NCBI GenBank assembly: GCA_022448645.1
Contig: JAKVBZ010000019.1
Coordinates: forward strand, 5,991 to 69,990
Direction of reading: 5' to 3'
Source of the DNA: Pirellulaceae bacterium
Lineage (GTDB): Bacteria > Planctomycetota > Planctomycetia > Pirellulales > Pirellulaceae
DNA length: 64,000 nucleotides
Positions within the stretch are counted from its first letter, which is position 1, and each line of letters starts with the position of its first letter. Positions 10,601-19,606 of this stretch are shown here, piece after piece. The notes beneath the pieces are model-generated. The model searched no databases, was not told where the DNA came from, and saw only the letters and a list, made by a program, of their open reading frames with translations. A program made the position numbers and the translations under genes.

Positions 10601-13600
10601 GCAGCCGATCAATCCTTCGGAAACGGTCCTCATGTCCTGGAAAACGTCGCTATTCAAAAGGCCATGTTTTTGGCCGAGGACGACAATCGATTGGTGCAGT
10701 TGACGCTATCGCCCGAGTCAGGTGGGCGGCGGACCTTCGAGACGTTTAGCAGTAGTTCCGTGGTGGATCCGGAGGATCACGAGTCCCCTTGGACGTTGCA
10801 TGCCGTCGGTGCGATTGTCCCGGCCGAAACGGTCTCAGGGTACGGTGACCATGCTACGATCGTGAATGTTGACGATGTGAGAGTCCGCGCGACATCGAGT
10901 ACTTCTGCTGAGGACTTCTATCAGCGAATGGCCGAACGTAATCTGTCGTATGGACCGGCATTTCAAGTTTTGGAGGACTTGCAGCGGAGTGATCAGGATG
11001 CGGTCGCCCAAGTCAACCTCCCTGAAAGTGTGAAAAAAGAACTCGATAATTATCGCTTGCATCCAGCTCTGTTAGATGCCCTGTTTCAGTCAATGGCTGG
11101 CGCCATACCTTTGGAAAAGGATGGCTCTCATAGTCCGTACACCTACATGCCCGTCGGCGTTCGCCGACTTAGGATTTTGCGACCACTGTCGGACTCAATG
11201 CTGACGTATGCGGTACGTACTTCGGACAATGATGGTCCGAGTCCGGAAACCGTTGAAGGTGACGTACTCTTGTTGGATGACGAAGGTCACGTGATTGTGG
11301 AGCTGCGGGGAGTTCAAGTGCAGCGATTGGGGCGTTCCTTGCAGCAGCAATCATCAGAACCGAAAGACTGGCTGTACCAGGTGAGATGGACGGAACAAAC
11401 AGTATCGTCTATCGACGACGGTAATGCGGATGCGGGATTGGGGACCTGGTTGATCTTTGGCGACGAACTAGGTGTCGGTTCTTGTCTGGCGAAAAAATTG
11501 AAACAACAGGGCGACCAGGTTGCCATAGTGACGGCGGGTTCGGAATTTATCCGTTCAGCCGGTCAAAACGGAAACCGTACGAATTACCAGGTCCGCCCAA
11601 CGAATGGCGACGACCTTCAACAAGTCCTGGATGACCTTTTCGCTGATACTGGCGACGCTTCGCATCGGTGTGCGGGTGTGGTGCATCTCTGGAACCTTGA
11701 CGTGGTTGACGACTGCACGGCTGAAATCGACTTGCCCGAGAAATCGCGACAGTTGAGTACGGGAACTGCTTTGACGATTTTTCAACAGATGGCCCGTTTT
11801 GCATGGAAGGAGACTCCAGGACTGTTTTTGGTGACTTGCGGGGCGCAATCGCTCGACGATGCTGATGCGATTTCACCTTTCCAGGCCGCCGTCTGGGGAT
11901 TGGGGCGTGTGGCAGCTATCGAACATGCACAACAAAGTTGTCGGCTGTTGGACATGGATCCGGCCACCGATGTTGAGACGATGGCCAGCGAGTTGTTTGA
12001 GGAATTGCGTCGAGGGGACAAGTCGTTGGACGACCAAATCGCGTTTCGCAGTGGTAAAAGGTTCGCTGCCAAGTTGGCGACTGCCTCCGACAACATCTCT
12101 CTGGACGCCATGGGCCGTAGCAGTGAAGTTCCTACCCACTCTCCGTTCCGGCTCCGGTTGGGAACTCCTGGTAGTTTCGATTCGTTGTGGTTCGAGCCTA
12201 ACTCTCCTCGAAAACCGGAAGAGGGACAAGTTGAACTGGAAGTCCGCGCGACAGGACTCAACTTTAGTGATGTTCTCAAGGCCATGGGACTTTATCCCGG
12301 TCTGCAGGATGACATTGTTCCGTTGGGAATCGAATGCTCAGGAATTGTTTCGGCTGTAGGACCCGGAGTCGACCGGTTCCAAGTCGGAGACGAGGTGATG
12401 GGAGTCGCGCCATACAGCTTTGCCTCTCACGCTATCAGTGCGGATTATGCACTGGTGCCCAAACCGTCCAATATCGACCATGCCGAAGCCAGCACCATTC
12501 CGATCACGTTCCTGACAGCGTACTACGCGCTGTGTCACTTGGCTCATTTGTCCAAGGGTGAACGGATTTTGATTCATGCGGGAGCTGGTGGAGTTGGCTT
12601 GGCTGCGATTCAGATCGCTCAGCAGATAGGCGCTGAGATATTTGCGACGGCAGGAAGTGACGAGAAACGTGACTATTTGCGGTCGCTGGGTGTGCAGCAT
12701 GTGATGAATTCACGCACCCTGGATTTTGCTGGCGAAATCATGGCGGTGACGGATCGGCAAGGGGTTGACGTCGTATTGAACTCGCTTCCGGGTGACGCCA
12801 TTACAAAAAGTTTAGAATCGATGCGAGCTTACGGGCGGTTTCTGGAGATCGGCAAAACGGACATCTACCAGAATCGGATGATCGGGTTGCTTCCCTTTCA
12901 AGACAACTTGTCTTACTTTGCTATCGATTTAGATCGCATGCTTCGTCAGCGACCTGACTATATCCAGGAAATGTTTACCGAATTGATGACGCATTTTGCC
13001 AGTGGCGACTATCAGCCGTTGGCGTATACGCAATTTGCGGTGGATGACACTGTGGATGCGTTTCGTTACATGGCCCAGCGAAAGAATATCGGCAAAGTTG
13101 TGGTGTCGATTGACGAACGTGAAACCGAAGTCGTTTCAGGTGCAACCACGGCGTCAGGATTTCGATCGGACGGTGCGTACCTCATCACTGGAGGTCTTGG
13201 ATCGCTTGGGTTGCAGGTTGCTGAATGGATGGCGTGCGAAGGAGCCGGGCACATTCTGTTGATGTCGCGCCGGGGAGCCTCCGTTCACGACGAGCGGCTG
13301 AATCCCATACGAGAAGCGGGTGGGCAAGTGTCGATCCTGGCTGGTGATGTTTGTAATCTGGAATCACTGTCGTCGGCACTCCAGCAAATTCCCTCCGAGT
13401 GCCCGCCATTACGCGGCGTAGTACATGCTGCAGGAGTATTGGCTGATGGGGTCCTGTTCGATATGAAATGGCAACAGTTTCGTACTGCGTTGGACGTCAA
13501 AGTCGACGGTACATGGAATTTACACCATGCCACGTTGGACCAGCCACTTGATTTCTTTTTGATGTTTTCGTCTGTGGCTGCGCTCTTGGGATCACCAGGG

Positions 13601-15112
13601 CAAGGCAACTATGCTGCAGGTAACGCGTTTCTCGACAGTTTCGTAGCTTACCGACGATCTCAGGGGATGCCGGCTACTTCGGTGAATTGGGGCCCGTGGG
13701 CGGGTTCTGGCATGGCGGCCGAAGGAGGGCGGAGTGATCAAATTCAATCGCGTGGGATGGATTTGCTTCCCGCAGAGAGTGCCCTACAGATCATGGGATC
13801 CGTTTTGTCCCAGAAGGTGACGAACGTAGCAGTCATGGATCCCCATTGGGCCGAGATGCTACGGTTGTTGAAAGGTCGACGGCCGGCGTTCTTGGAAAAT
13901 GTGCTGGCTGGTGTGGCAGAAGATGGCCTTGTGGCTACGGATAGTCATGTCGACGAACAGCTTCGTGCCGAGTTAATGTCTGTAGACGTCGAGAAACGTC
14001 GAGAGATGTTGGCGGAATTTTTCGCTGATGAACTGGCCAATATCATGAGTGTCGATGCCGAGCAGCTCGATCGGGCACAACCCTTGAATTCCATTGGCTT
14101 GGATTCTTTGATGGCCATGGAGTTGAAGAACAAGATCGAGTCTCAATTGCTACTGAATGTGCCTATGGCTCGCTTCCTGGAAGGACCTAGTATCGAGCGG
14201 CTGGCAGAAGTTGCTTCCGCATTGATCATGGAGGAATCTGGTGGATCGCAAGGAGCATCCACTGGGGCATCTGAGGAGGCAGATTGGTCGCCGCTATTGC
14301 CGTTGCAGTCTACTGGTACCAAGTCTCCCATTTTTTGTATTCATCCTGCTGGTGGGGACGTCCGTTGCTATCTCGACATGGCGCGCCAAATGGGTGAGGA
14401 TCAACCGGTGTACGTATTGCGGGCGCGCGGAATCGAACACGACGTCCCACCTCATGATTCCATAAGTGAGTTGGCACGCGACTATTTAGCGGCGATTCGC
14501 GAGGTACAGCCTTCCGGCCCTTATCTACTGGCCGGATGGTCAACAGGTGGAATTTTCGCCTACGAAATGACCAGGCAGTTGCTGGATGATGGCGAACAGG
14601 TTGAGAAATTGCTCATGATCGACTCACCGACGCCGGCGATTTTCAACGACGTTGACTTGGAAGATGATGCGAGATTTCTTTACGATGTGGTGAACTTTTC
14701 CAATTATTTCGCTGGTGCCGAAATGAAGGTTTCTTACGAGAAGCTACGGTGCCAGCATCCGGACGAAAGAATGCGGGCGGTATTGGACGAAGCCATCAAA
14801 CATAAAGTCGTTCCGCCTGATGTTTCGATAGACCGACTTCGACGTATCATCGATGTCTGTCGGGCTCACTCGCGGGCGATAATGGATTATGAACCGCCGA
14901 AATTAGCGCAGGAGGTGCACATCTTTCGTCCGGCCGAACGGTCTGTTTTGATGGAAGCTTCCGGACAGCAAATTGCCGCCGACTTGGGGTGGGATTTGTT
15001 TATCACCGCGAAATTTAACTTCTATCAGGTGCCGGGTGATCACTTTAGCATGATGACAGGTGAGAATGCCACTCGCCTCGCCGAACTTATTGGTAAAAGC
15101 TTGGAGTCTTAA
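7670..15112 (+). CDS. Type I polyketide synthase, KS-AT-DH-ER-KR-ACP-TE
   Basis: 2480 residues, one fully reducing module. An N-terminal helix (LSPAKRRLLEEKLRKR) resembles a docking coil. KS about 31-455 with VDTACSSG (Cys204), EAHGTGT and KANIGHTE. AT about 560-865 with GHSVGEY (Ser654) and SHAFHSP, the sequence usual for malonyl-CoA selection. DH from about 926 with His958 (HQVQGSVVTP) and Asp1136 (LLDALFQ). A structural pseudo-KR (about 1220-1480) precedes ER (about 1495-1815) with HAGAGGVGLA. KR from about 1835 with TGGLGSLG and Tyr1981 in GNYAAGN. ACP Ser2146 (GLDSLMAME). TE with GWSTGG (Ser2291) and a final GDHFSM histidine. All catalytic residues checked are present, so extension to a saturated chain and hydrolytic release are expected. 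Whether it acts once or iteratively cannot be told from sequence. Confidence 0.95.
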   Translation: MVELSQRLANLSPAKRRLLEEKLRKRTDVAEPIAVVGMACRFSGAVNLDDFWKLIDQRIDATGEIPAERWDVDELYDPTGEQKGKMSTRWAGMLADYDQFDPLFFGISPREASQMDPQQRLLLEVSWEALEHASIPVERISGSSTGVFVGIGGTDYSKVPSQYADYYEHIEAHTGTGNALSIAANRLSYVFDLHGPSMAVDTACSSGLIGLHLAVQALRNRECDAALAGGVNMILTPETTIAFSNARMLSADGCCRPFDASANGYVRGEGCGMLLLKRLSDADRDGDNVLAVVRSSAVNQDGRTSGITAPNALSQQSVIHTALQQAGLSADQITYVEAHGTGTPLGDPMELQALGEVYRRRTPDEPTVHVTSVKANIGHTETASGIAGLMKVVLMLQHRQIPGQTHLKQLNPNIQLAGTRIEIPSESLAWTTDGQPRIAGVSSFGFGGANAHVILEEGSERRVEGPQRDRPLHLLTVSAKTETALDDSIRRYQAFLEENPQVTLPDVCYSANAGRTHFNQRLTITAGDREELQQRLGKATSGKLGAGVKRGQVRVVSRPRVAMVFTGQGAQYVGMGQSLYESHPVFRETIDRLDQTFFEAVGQPLLSVLYPDDTGNSLLDQTAYTQPALFAIEYALSQLWRSWGVEPVIVLGHSVGEYVACCVADVFTPEDGLRLIAHRARLMQQLPLQGSMAVVFAGFEQVAAAIDEHHEVVDIAAANGPENTVISGETGVVEKLLQQFSEKGIESRPLTVSHAFHSPLMDPMLDEFEQLARVVPYGRPRIPIASNLTGRILDSEPPDARYWRDHVRHTVRFADGMRQLAGQELDAILEIGPTASLLGMGRRCQPDLEVLWLPSLRQGQNDWQVMLDSLASLYVLGVNVSWDAFDNPWPRRRLSLPHYPFERSRHWYRDGAPRRAGSLGSRSATLHPLLGQRVASPLEVDTYENLWSQRSPAYLIDHQVQGSVVTPAAAYLDQALAAADQSFGNGPHVLENVAIQKAMFLAEDDNRLVQLTLSPESGGRRTFETFSSSSVVDPEDHESPWTLHAVGAIVPAETVSGYGDHATIVNVDDVRVRATSSTSAEDFYQRMAERNLSYGPAFQVLEDLQRSDQDAVAQVNLPESVKKELDNYRLHPALLDALFQSMAGAIPLEKDGSHSPYTYMPVGVRRLRILRPLSDSMLTYAVRTSDNDGPSPETVEGDVLLLDDEGHVIVELRGVQVQRLGRSLQQQSSEPKDWLYQVRWTEQTVSSIDDGNADAGLGTWLIFGDELGVGSCLAKKLKQQGDQVAIVTAGSEFIRSAGQNGNRTNYQVRPTNGDDLQQVLDDLFADTGDASHRCAGVVHLWNLDVVDDCTAEIDLPEKSRQLSTGTALTIFQQMARFAWKETPGLFLVTCGAQSLDDADAISPFQAAVWGLGRVAAIEHAQQSCRLLDMDPATDVETMASELFEELRRGDKSLDDQIAFRSGKRFAAKLATASDNISLDAMGRSSEVPTHSPFRLRLGTPGSFDSLWFEPNSPRKPEEGQVELEVRATGLNFSDVLKAMGLYPGLQDDIVPLGIECSGIVSAVGPGVDRFQVGDEVMGVAPYSFASHAISADYALVPKPSNIDHAEASTIPITFLTAYYALCHLAHLSKGERILIHAGAGGVGLAAIQIAQQIGAEIFATAGSDEKRDYLRSLGVQHVMNSRTLDFAGEIMAVTDRQGVDVVLNSLPGDAITKSLESMRAYGRFLEIGKTDIYQNRMIGLLPFQDNLSYFAIDLDRMLRQRPDYIQEMFTELMTHFASGDYQPLAYTQFAVDDTVDAFRYMAQRKNIGKVVVSIDERETEVVSGATTASGFRSDGAYLITGGLGSLGLQVAEWMACEGAGHILLMSRRGASVHDERLNPIREAGGQVSILAGDVCNLESLSSALQQIPSECPPLRGVVHAAGVLADGVLFDMKWQQFRTALDVKVDGTWNLHHATLDQPLDFFLMFSSVAALLGSPGQGNYAAGNAFLDSFVAYRRSQGMPATSVNWGPWAGSGMAAEGGRSDQIQSRGMDLLPAESALQIMGSVLSQKVTNVAVMDPHWAEMLRLLKGRRPAFLENVLAGVAEDGLVATDSHVDEQLRAELMSVDVEKRREMLAEFFADELANIMSVDAEQLDRAQPLNSIGLDSLMAMELKNKIESQLLLNVPMARFLEGPSIERLAEVASALIMEESGGSQGASTGASEEADWSPLLPLQSTGTKSPIFCIHPAGGDVRCYLDMARQMGEDQPVYVLRARGIEHDVPPHDSISELARDYLAAIREVQPSGPYLLAGWSTGGIFAYEMTRQLLDDGEQVEKLLMIDSPTPAIFNDVDLEDDARFLYDVVNFSNYFAGAEMKVSYEKLRCQHPDERMRAVLDEAIKHKVVPPDVSIDRLRRIIDVCRAHSRAIMDYEPPKLAQEVHIFRPAERSVLMEASGQQIAADLGWDLFITAKFNFYQVPGDHFSMMTGENATRLAELIGKSLES

Positions 15113-15223
15113 CGGCAGCTTGGTCGGCCGAAAATACTCCTCCCTCCACCCGCTTCGGGGGGACCGGCGAGCCATGGTTTTTACTTGTGCGTGCACTCCT
15201 GTACGGCAACCACCAAACTTGGA

Positions 15224-16339
15224 ATGAGTCACCCCATGAAAATCAGCGTGTTAGGTGCAGGAGCTGTCGGCTCGATGATCGGAGGTTTGATCAAATACTA
15301 TGAACCATCCGCCCAGGTGGTACTGGTCGCCCGAGGTGCTCATGGTGAATCGCTCGTGGAACGACAGGCCGTGAATTTGTTGGGAACGTGGGGGATGTTT
15401 CCAATTCCGGTCCAAGCAACGTTTTCGTCTAGCGATATCGCAAATTCGGATGTAGTGATGGTGGCTGTCAAGTCACAAGATACTTGGCAAGCCATGACAG
15501 AGGCTGCTCCGTATCTTGACGATGCCTTGGTGCTGTCGTTGCAGAACGGAATCAATGATGATGCTCTCGAAGAATTTGTGGCACGTGAGAATCTGGTATT
15601 TGGAGTGACAGGCTGCAACATGAGTGTGGTGCGACCGGGGACGATTAACCTGGATCGAACAGGCTTGACGGTTGTGGGGCCGACACGCGACGGAATCAAT
15701 CAGCCCGCCAGCCGACAGATTAGAAATCTTCTCCGAGTCACTGGTTTGCGAGTTGTCGAGCACCCAAATGTTCAAGGTGTGCGTTATAGTAAGTTGGTTG
15801 CAAATGCGGTGGGGATGAGTAAGTGCCTTGCAGGAACTTGCTTTGAGTCCGGCCAGGCATCACACCAACGGTGGAGAGACTCCATCGGTGATCCTTTGTT
15901 GCAGGAGTCGCTCGAATTACTGCGGCGGGTGCGAATTCGATTGTCTCAAGTGCCCGGAGATACAGATGTTCACAAAATGGAGTGGGCTTTTCGATACCTG
16001 GATACTCCGCTGTTGGGGGCCGCCGTTCATTATTTTGCTGAAAAGGTTTATCGTGTTCAGCCCATTCTGCGTTCGCTCCTCAGTGACCTACAGCGACGTC
16101 GAAAGACCGAGGTGGACGCCATCAACGGTCAATTGGTACGATTAGCTCAGTACGTGGGGTACGATGTACCGTATAATCGACTGGTGCAAGACTGCGTTTA
16201 TCAGTTGGAGTCGAACTTCACGGATGCGTTGCTTTCTGAAGACGAAGTCTTACGCCGCTTTCAGTCGGTTGCACTGAATCGGAATGCGAACGATGTGTCC
16301 CGGAATGTCAATCGGCCTCGCTTGCGAATCGCTGGCTAG
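15224..16339 (+). CDS. Ketopantoate-reductase-like NAD(P)-dependent enzyme (PanE/ApbA family)
   Basis: 371 residues. The N-terminus (KISVLGAGAVGSMIGG) is a Rossmann dinucleotide-binding fold; the C-terminal helical domain has RRRKTEVDAINGQL, matching the substrate-binding helix of 2-dehydropantoate 2-reductases. ATG at 15224 is used; ATG at 15236 is equally possible and the frame is open back to 15185. The protein is longer than typical PanE (about 300). It lies 111 bases after the PKS and before three further tailoring-type enzymes, so I infer reduction of a 2-oxo or related acid in that pathway rather than pantothenate synthesis. A true PanE role is not excluded because no other copy can be seen here. 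Confidence 0.8.
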   Translation: MSHPMKISVLGAGAVGSMIGGLIKYYEPSAQVVLVARGAHGESLVERQAVNLLGTWGMFPIPVQATFSSSDIANSDVVMVAVKSQDTWQAMTEAAPYLDDALVLSLQNGINDDALEEFVARENLVFGVTGCNMSVVRPGTINLDRTGLTVVGPTRDGINQPASRQIRNLLRVTGLRVVEHPNVQGVRYSKLVANAVGMSKCLAGTCFESGQASHQRWRDSIGDPLLQESLELLRRVRIRLSQVPGDTDVHKMEWAFRYLDTPLLGAAVHYFAEKVYRVQPILRSLLSDLQRRRKTEVDAINGQLVRLAQYVGYDVPYNRLVQDCVYQLESNFTDALLSEDEVLRRFQSVALNRNANDVSRNVNRPRLRIAG

Positions 16340-16379
16340 TTGTGAGGTTCGCAAAAGACCAGCGTTTTGGAGCTGTCAG

Positions 16380-17396
16380 ATGTCCGCATCAACCGCACTG
16401 GTAACGGGCGCTACGGGAATGGTTGGCAATTTGGCCGCTCGGCGATTGTTGGAAGCTGGGTATCGGGTACGTGTGATGCTTCGGCCGTCCGCTGATCGTT
16501 CCGCCTTGGATGGCCTAGATGTTGAGTTTGTCGACGGTGATTTGGCTCGGCCTGAGACTTTGCAAGAACCGTTGCAGGGTGTGGACTACGTCATACACAC
16601 GGCAGCACACGTAGGAGACTGGGGCCCAGCGGAAAAATATCGCGCTATTAATGTTGTCGCGCTTGAACACATGTTGACGGCAGCACAAGCCGAAGGTCGT
16701 ATCCAACGCTGGGTACAAGTTAGTTCTTTGGGCGTCTACGACGCGCGACACCATTTCGGGACGGACGAGTCCGAACCGGTTAATATCACTGGGCTCGACG
16801 GCTATACTCGTACCAAAGCCGAAGCCGAAGTGTTGTTGAAGCAGCATATGGACCGGCATCTATTTCCAGCTGTGATCCTTAGGCCGGGTTTCATTTACGG
16901 TCGTGGCGATCGACATGTCGTGCCCAGATTGGTGGAACGTATCCGGGCCGGCAAGATGAAGTTGATCGGTGACGGCAAACGCGTACTCAATAATACGTGC
17001 GCGGGCAATCTTGTAGATGCGATCCTGTTGGCGCTTGACAACCCGGCCGTCGTCGGCCACACCTTCAATATCCGAGACCAACGATTAGTGACACGATCGG
17101 AGTTTGTGGGAACCATCGCAGACTATTTGGGGAAGCCTCGGCCTGGAAGCGTTCCCGAGTGGGTCGCCCGCGCTATTGTCAGACCCATTGAAGGTTTGGC
17201 ACGCATGAGCCGCGCCAGTGAAGCTCCCATGCTGACACAAGCTCGGATCAAATTCCTCACACTCAATTTGGACTTCTCGATCGACAAAGCCAAAGACTTG
17301 TTGGGCTACAAGCCTCAAGTGGACTTTCAGCATGGTATTCGAGAAGCACTGGCGTTTCTGGACGAAGATCAACCTGCAAAGCCTGTGGCTGCCTGA
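16380..17396 (+). CDS. Extended SDR, NAD-dependent epimerase/dehydratase or 3-beta-HSD-like
   Basis: 338 residues from the ATG at 16380, which has GGAG nine bases upstream; the open frame extends to 16284 inside the previous gene but that part is not protein-like. TALVTGATGMVG is the GxxGxxG NAD motif, DYVIHTAAHVGDWG follows, and GYTRTK gives the catalytic Tyr-x3-Lys. The region FIYGRGDRHVVPRLVERI and the C-terminal layout resemble 3-beta-hydroxysteroid dehydrogenase/NSDHL and OleD-type enzymes, which oxidise or reduce beta-hydroxy/keto groups on lipids. A sugar epimerase role is possible but less favoured in this context. Part of the PKS operon. Confidence 0.83.
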   Translation: MSASTALVTGATGMVGNLAARRLLEAGYRVRVMLRPSADRSALDGLDVEFVDGDLARPETLQEPLQGVDYVIHTAAHVGDWGPAEKYRAINVVALEHMLTAAQAEGRIQRWVQVSSLGVYDARHHFGTDESEPVNITGLDGYTRTKAEAEVLLKQHMDRHLFPAVILRPGFIYGRGDRHVVPRLVERIRAGKMKLIGDGKRVLNNTCAGNLVDAILLALDNPAVVGHTFNIRDQRLVTRSEFVGTIADYLGKPRPGSVPEWVARAIVRPIEGLARMSRASEAPMLTQARIKFLTLNLDFSIDKAKDLLGYKPQVDFQHGIREALAFLDEDQPAKPVAA

Positions 17397-17404
17397 CTAG
17401 GGGG

Positions 17405-18616
17405 ATGCCACTCCGGCAGCAAAGATGTAATCCTGTGCAAGTCCGTGAGTTGACCATCTATCGACTGTGTCTTCCGTTGAAACGCCCGATTCGGCATGCG
17501 TCTTTTCAACGGTCAGATAGCGAGAATATCCTCGTTTCTTGTACTCTGTCGGACGGGACCGTTGGCTGGGGAGAAGGTGTCCCGCGAACGTACGTGACCG
17601 GAGAATCTGTCTCTGGTGCCGTAAAGCAACTTTCCGTGGCTGGAATCGATCGGCAACTTAACCAGGACTGTACGGATTGGTCGGATGTGATCGCCATGTG
17701 TCTTGCGATACAACTTCCTCCTCCTCATGAAGATCCGCGAGGATGCTATGGCAACGCACTACGGTGTGCCGTGGAGCTAAGTATCCTGGATGCCTTCGGG
17801 AAAATGTGGGACCAACCCATGAGCGCGGTGACGCATCATTATGCAGACGCTGCTGCCGTGCGAGGCAATTTTCATGAAGTTCGCTACTCAGGCGTTATCA
17901 CCGCCGAAACAAGGCAGCGAGAAGGCTGGTCCGCGATCAAAATGCGCGCCTATGGATTCGCTCAATGCAAGATTAAGGTGGGGATGCCCGGGGTAGATGA
18001 CTCGCTCAGACTGAGGCGGCTTAGACGCTGGTTGGGGCAGCGGATGGACTTGAGATTGGACGCCAATGAGGCTTGGAAGCCTGACGAGCTGTGCGCACGC
18101 GCGGAACCGCTGCTGGCATGCTCAATTACTTCGTTGGAACAGCCTGTCCCACACCGAGATGTAGCCGTCTTGGCGAAATTTCGTCGAAATCTTCCCGTGC
18201 GCGTGATGTTGGACGAGTCTTTGACCAGTGAGTACGATGCTGTGAGAGCGATTCAAGACCAGACGTGCGACCTGTTCAATATTCGTCTTTCGAAATGTGG
18301 TGGGTTCCTGAGTAGTCTGCGCCTGGCCGCCTTGGCGAAGCAAGCCGGCCTTGGCTACCAGTTGGGTTGCCATCCTGGTGAGTCGAGCATTTTGTCGGCG
18401 GCCGGTCGGCACTTTGCCACCTCCGTTGCCAACATCGCCTACCTCGAAGGATCATACGATCGTCACATTCTCAGGCATCCGCTCACGGCTGAAGATATGA
18501 CCTTTTCTTACGGAGGTCGCGCAGCAGCGATCGAGCGTGGCGGACTAGGAGTCAACGTGCTGCCAGACAGATTGCGGGACCTCGCGTCGATTTGCCAGAC
18601 CTATGTGATCGAGTGA
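17405..18616 (+). CDS. Enolase-superfamily enzyme (muconate-lactonising subgroup; dipeptide-epimerase or MenC-like)
   Basis: 403 residues. The N-terminal capping domain contains WGEGVPRTYVTGES. The barrel carries the subgroup's residues: AQCKIKVG (KxK), LRLDANEAW (metal Asp), SLEQPVP (metal Glu), VMLDESL (metal Asp) and IRLSKCGG (second catalytic Lys). This set supports 1,1-proton transfer (epimerase) or o-succinylbenzoate-synthase chemistry; sequence does not distinguish them. It starts eight bases after the SDR gene and ends seven bases before the hydrolase, so it is co-transcribed. An enolase-family enzyme next to an alpha/beta hydrolase also resembles a menC/menH pair, but no other menaquinone gene is present and the PKS neighbourhood suggests otherwise. 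Confidence 0.85.
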   Translation: MPLRQQRCNPVQVRELTIYRLCLPLKRPIRHASFQRSDSENILVSCTLSDGTVGWGEGVPRTYVTGESVSGAVKQLSVAGIDRQLNQDCTDWSDVIAMCLAIQLPPPHEDPRGCYGNALRCAVELSILDAFGKMWDQPMSAVTHHYADAAAVRGNFHEVRYSGVITAETRQREGWSAIKMRAYGFAQCKIKVGMPGVDDSLRLRRLRRWLGQRMDLRLDANEAWKPDELCARAEPLLACSITSLEQPVPHRDVAVLAKFRRNLPVRVMLDESLTSEYDAVRAIQDQTCDLFNIRLSKCGGFLSSLRLAALAKQAGLGYQLGCHPGESSILSAAGRHFATSVANIAYLEGSYDRHILRHPLTAEDMTFSYGGRAAAIERGGLGVNVLPDRLRDLASICQTYVIE

Positions 18617-18623
18617 GTTCAAC

Positions 18624-19466
18624 ATGGCCGATTTTCTGCCGCACATTGTGCATTACCAAGCCGACGACGGAGTACTGCTGGGGGCGCGTGTTTGGAGCCC
18701 TCCGCAACCAATAGGCCAGGTGGTCTTGTTGCATGGCATTATCAGCCACGGAGGTTGGTATGAGCCAACTTGCAGCGCTTTGGCTGAGCGCGGTTGGGAA
18801 GTTCATATGCTGGACCGGCGAGGCTCAGGTTTGAACCCTGTTTCTCGAGGAGACGTCGATCAATGGTTCACCTGGATTCGCGACGTTGAGGGCTACTTGG
18901 CGAATCTGCCTGCTTCCCACCCGAGAGTGCTCGTAGGCATCAGTTGGGGAGGTAAGTTGGCAGTTTCCGTCGCACGCATGCACCCCCAATTAGTAAACGG
19001 GTTGGTGTTGATTTCGCCGGGCTTGTATGCTTTGAGAGGTGCGAATTCCTGGCAGCGGATAGCGTTGAAACTCGCAGCGCGGACGACGTTACATAAGCGG
19101 CGAGTGACGATTCCTTTAGAAGATCCCGCTTTGTTTACCGCTTCACCTGAATGGCAGCAATACATTCAAGTCGATCCTTTAACGCTTCGCAAGATTACCG
19201 TGCGATTCGCGCGAGAAGATCTTCGTCTCACTCAGAAAGCGATAGAGATGCCTTGGCAGGTACATTGTCCATTGCTATTGGCATTGGCGGGAAAAGATCG
19301 CATCATAGATGTCCATCGAGTTCGCCAGTTTATCCAGGATGTCGCTGGATCACAGCTGACCGTCCTCGATTATCCTGAAGCGACTCATACGTTTGAGTTT
19401 GACCCAGTTCAAGAGACCTACAACCATGAACTCGGAATGTGGTTTGACCAACGGGTGGAATCTTAG
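18624..19466 (+). CDS. Alpha/beta hydrolase (lysophospholipase/S33-like)
   Basis: 280 residues. VVLLHGIISHGGWYEP gives the oxyanion-hole HG, LDRRGSGLN follows, VGISWGGKLAV is the nucleophile elbow (Ser in GISWGG), LALAGKDRIID supplies the acid and EATHTFEFD the histidine. No signal peptide, so probably cytoplasmic. It is the last gene of the run that begins with the FAAL; the next gene is more than 250 bases away. It could trim or release an ester or thioester intermediate. The substrate is unknown. Confidence 0.85.
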   Translation: MADFLPHIVHYQADDGVLLGARVWSPPQPIGQVVLLHGIISHGGWYEPTCSALAERGWEVHMLDRRGSGLNPVSRGDVDQWFTWIRDVEGYLANLPASHPRVLVGISWGGKLAVSVARMHPQLVNGLVLISPGLYALRGANSWQRIALKLAARTTLHKRRVTIPLEDPALFTASPEWQQYIQVDPLTLRKITVRFAREDLRLTQKAIEMPWQVHCPLLLALAGKDRIIDVHRVRQFIQDVAGSQLTVLDYPEATHTFEFDPVQETYNHELGMWFDQRVES

Positions 19467-19606
19467 GTTTGACGTTTCGATTGGGCCAATGGTGCTAGTC
19501 GGTACCGTCGGTTCTGATTGGGATCGCACCACTTTGCCGAGACATTCCTACGCTTGTCACATGGTGAGTGAATGCTTTACCGTCCATAGGAAGGTACCGG
19601 CGTCGT

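Noticed and set aside
11782..12285. Antisense frames within the PKS gene (also 9413-10126)
   Set aside because: The PKS domains on the plus strand are unambiguous and continuous.
17405..19466. menC-menH pair reading of the enolase-type and hydrolase genes
   Set aside because: No other menaquinone gene is near, and the operon context is the PKS block; kept only as an alternative.
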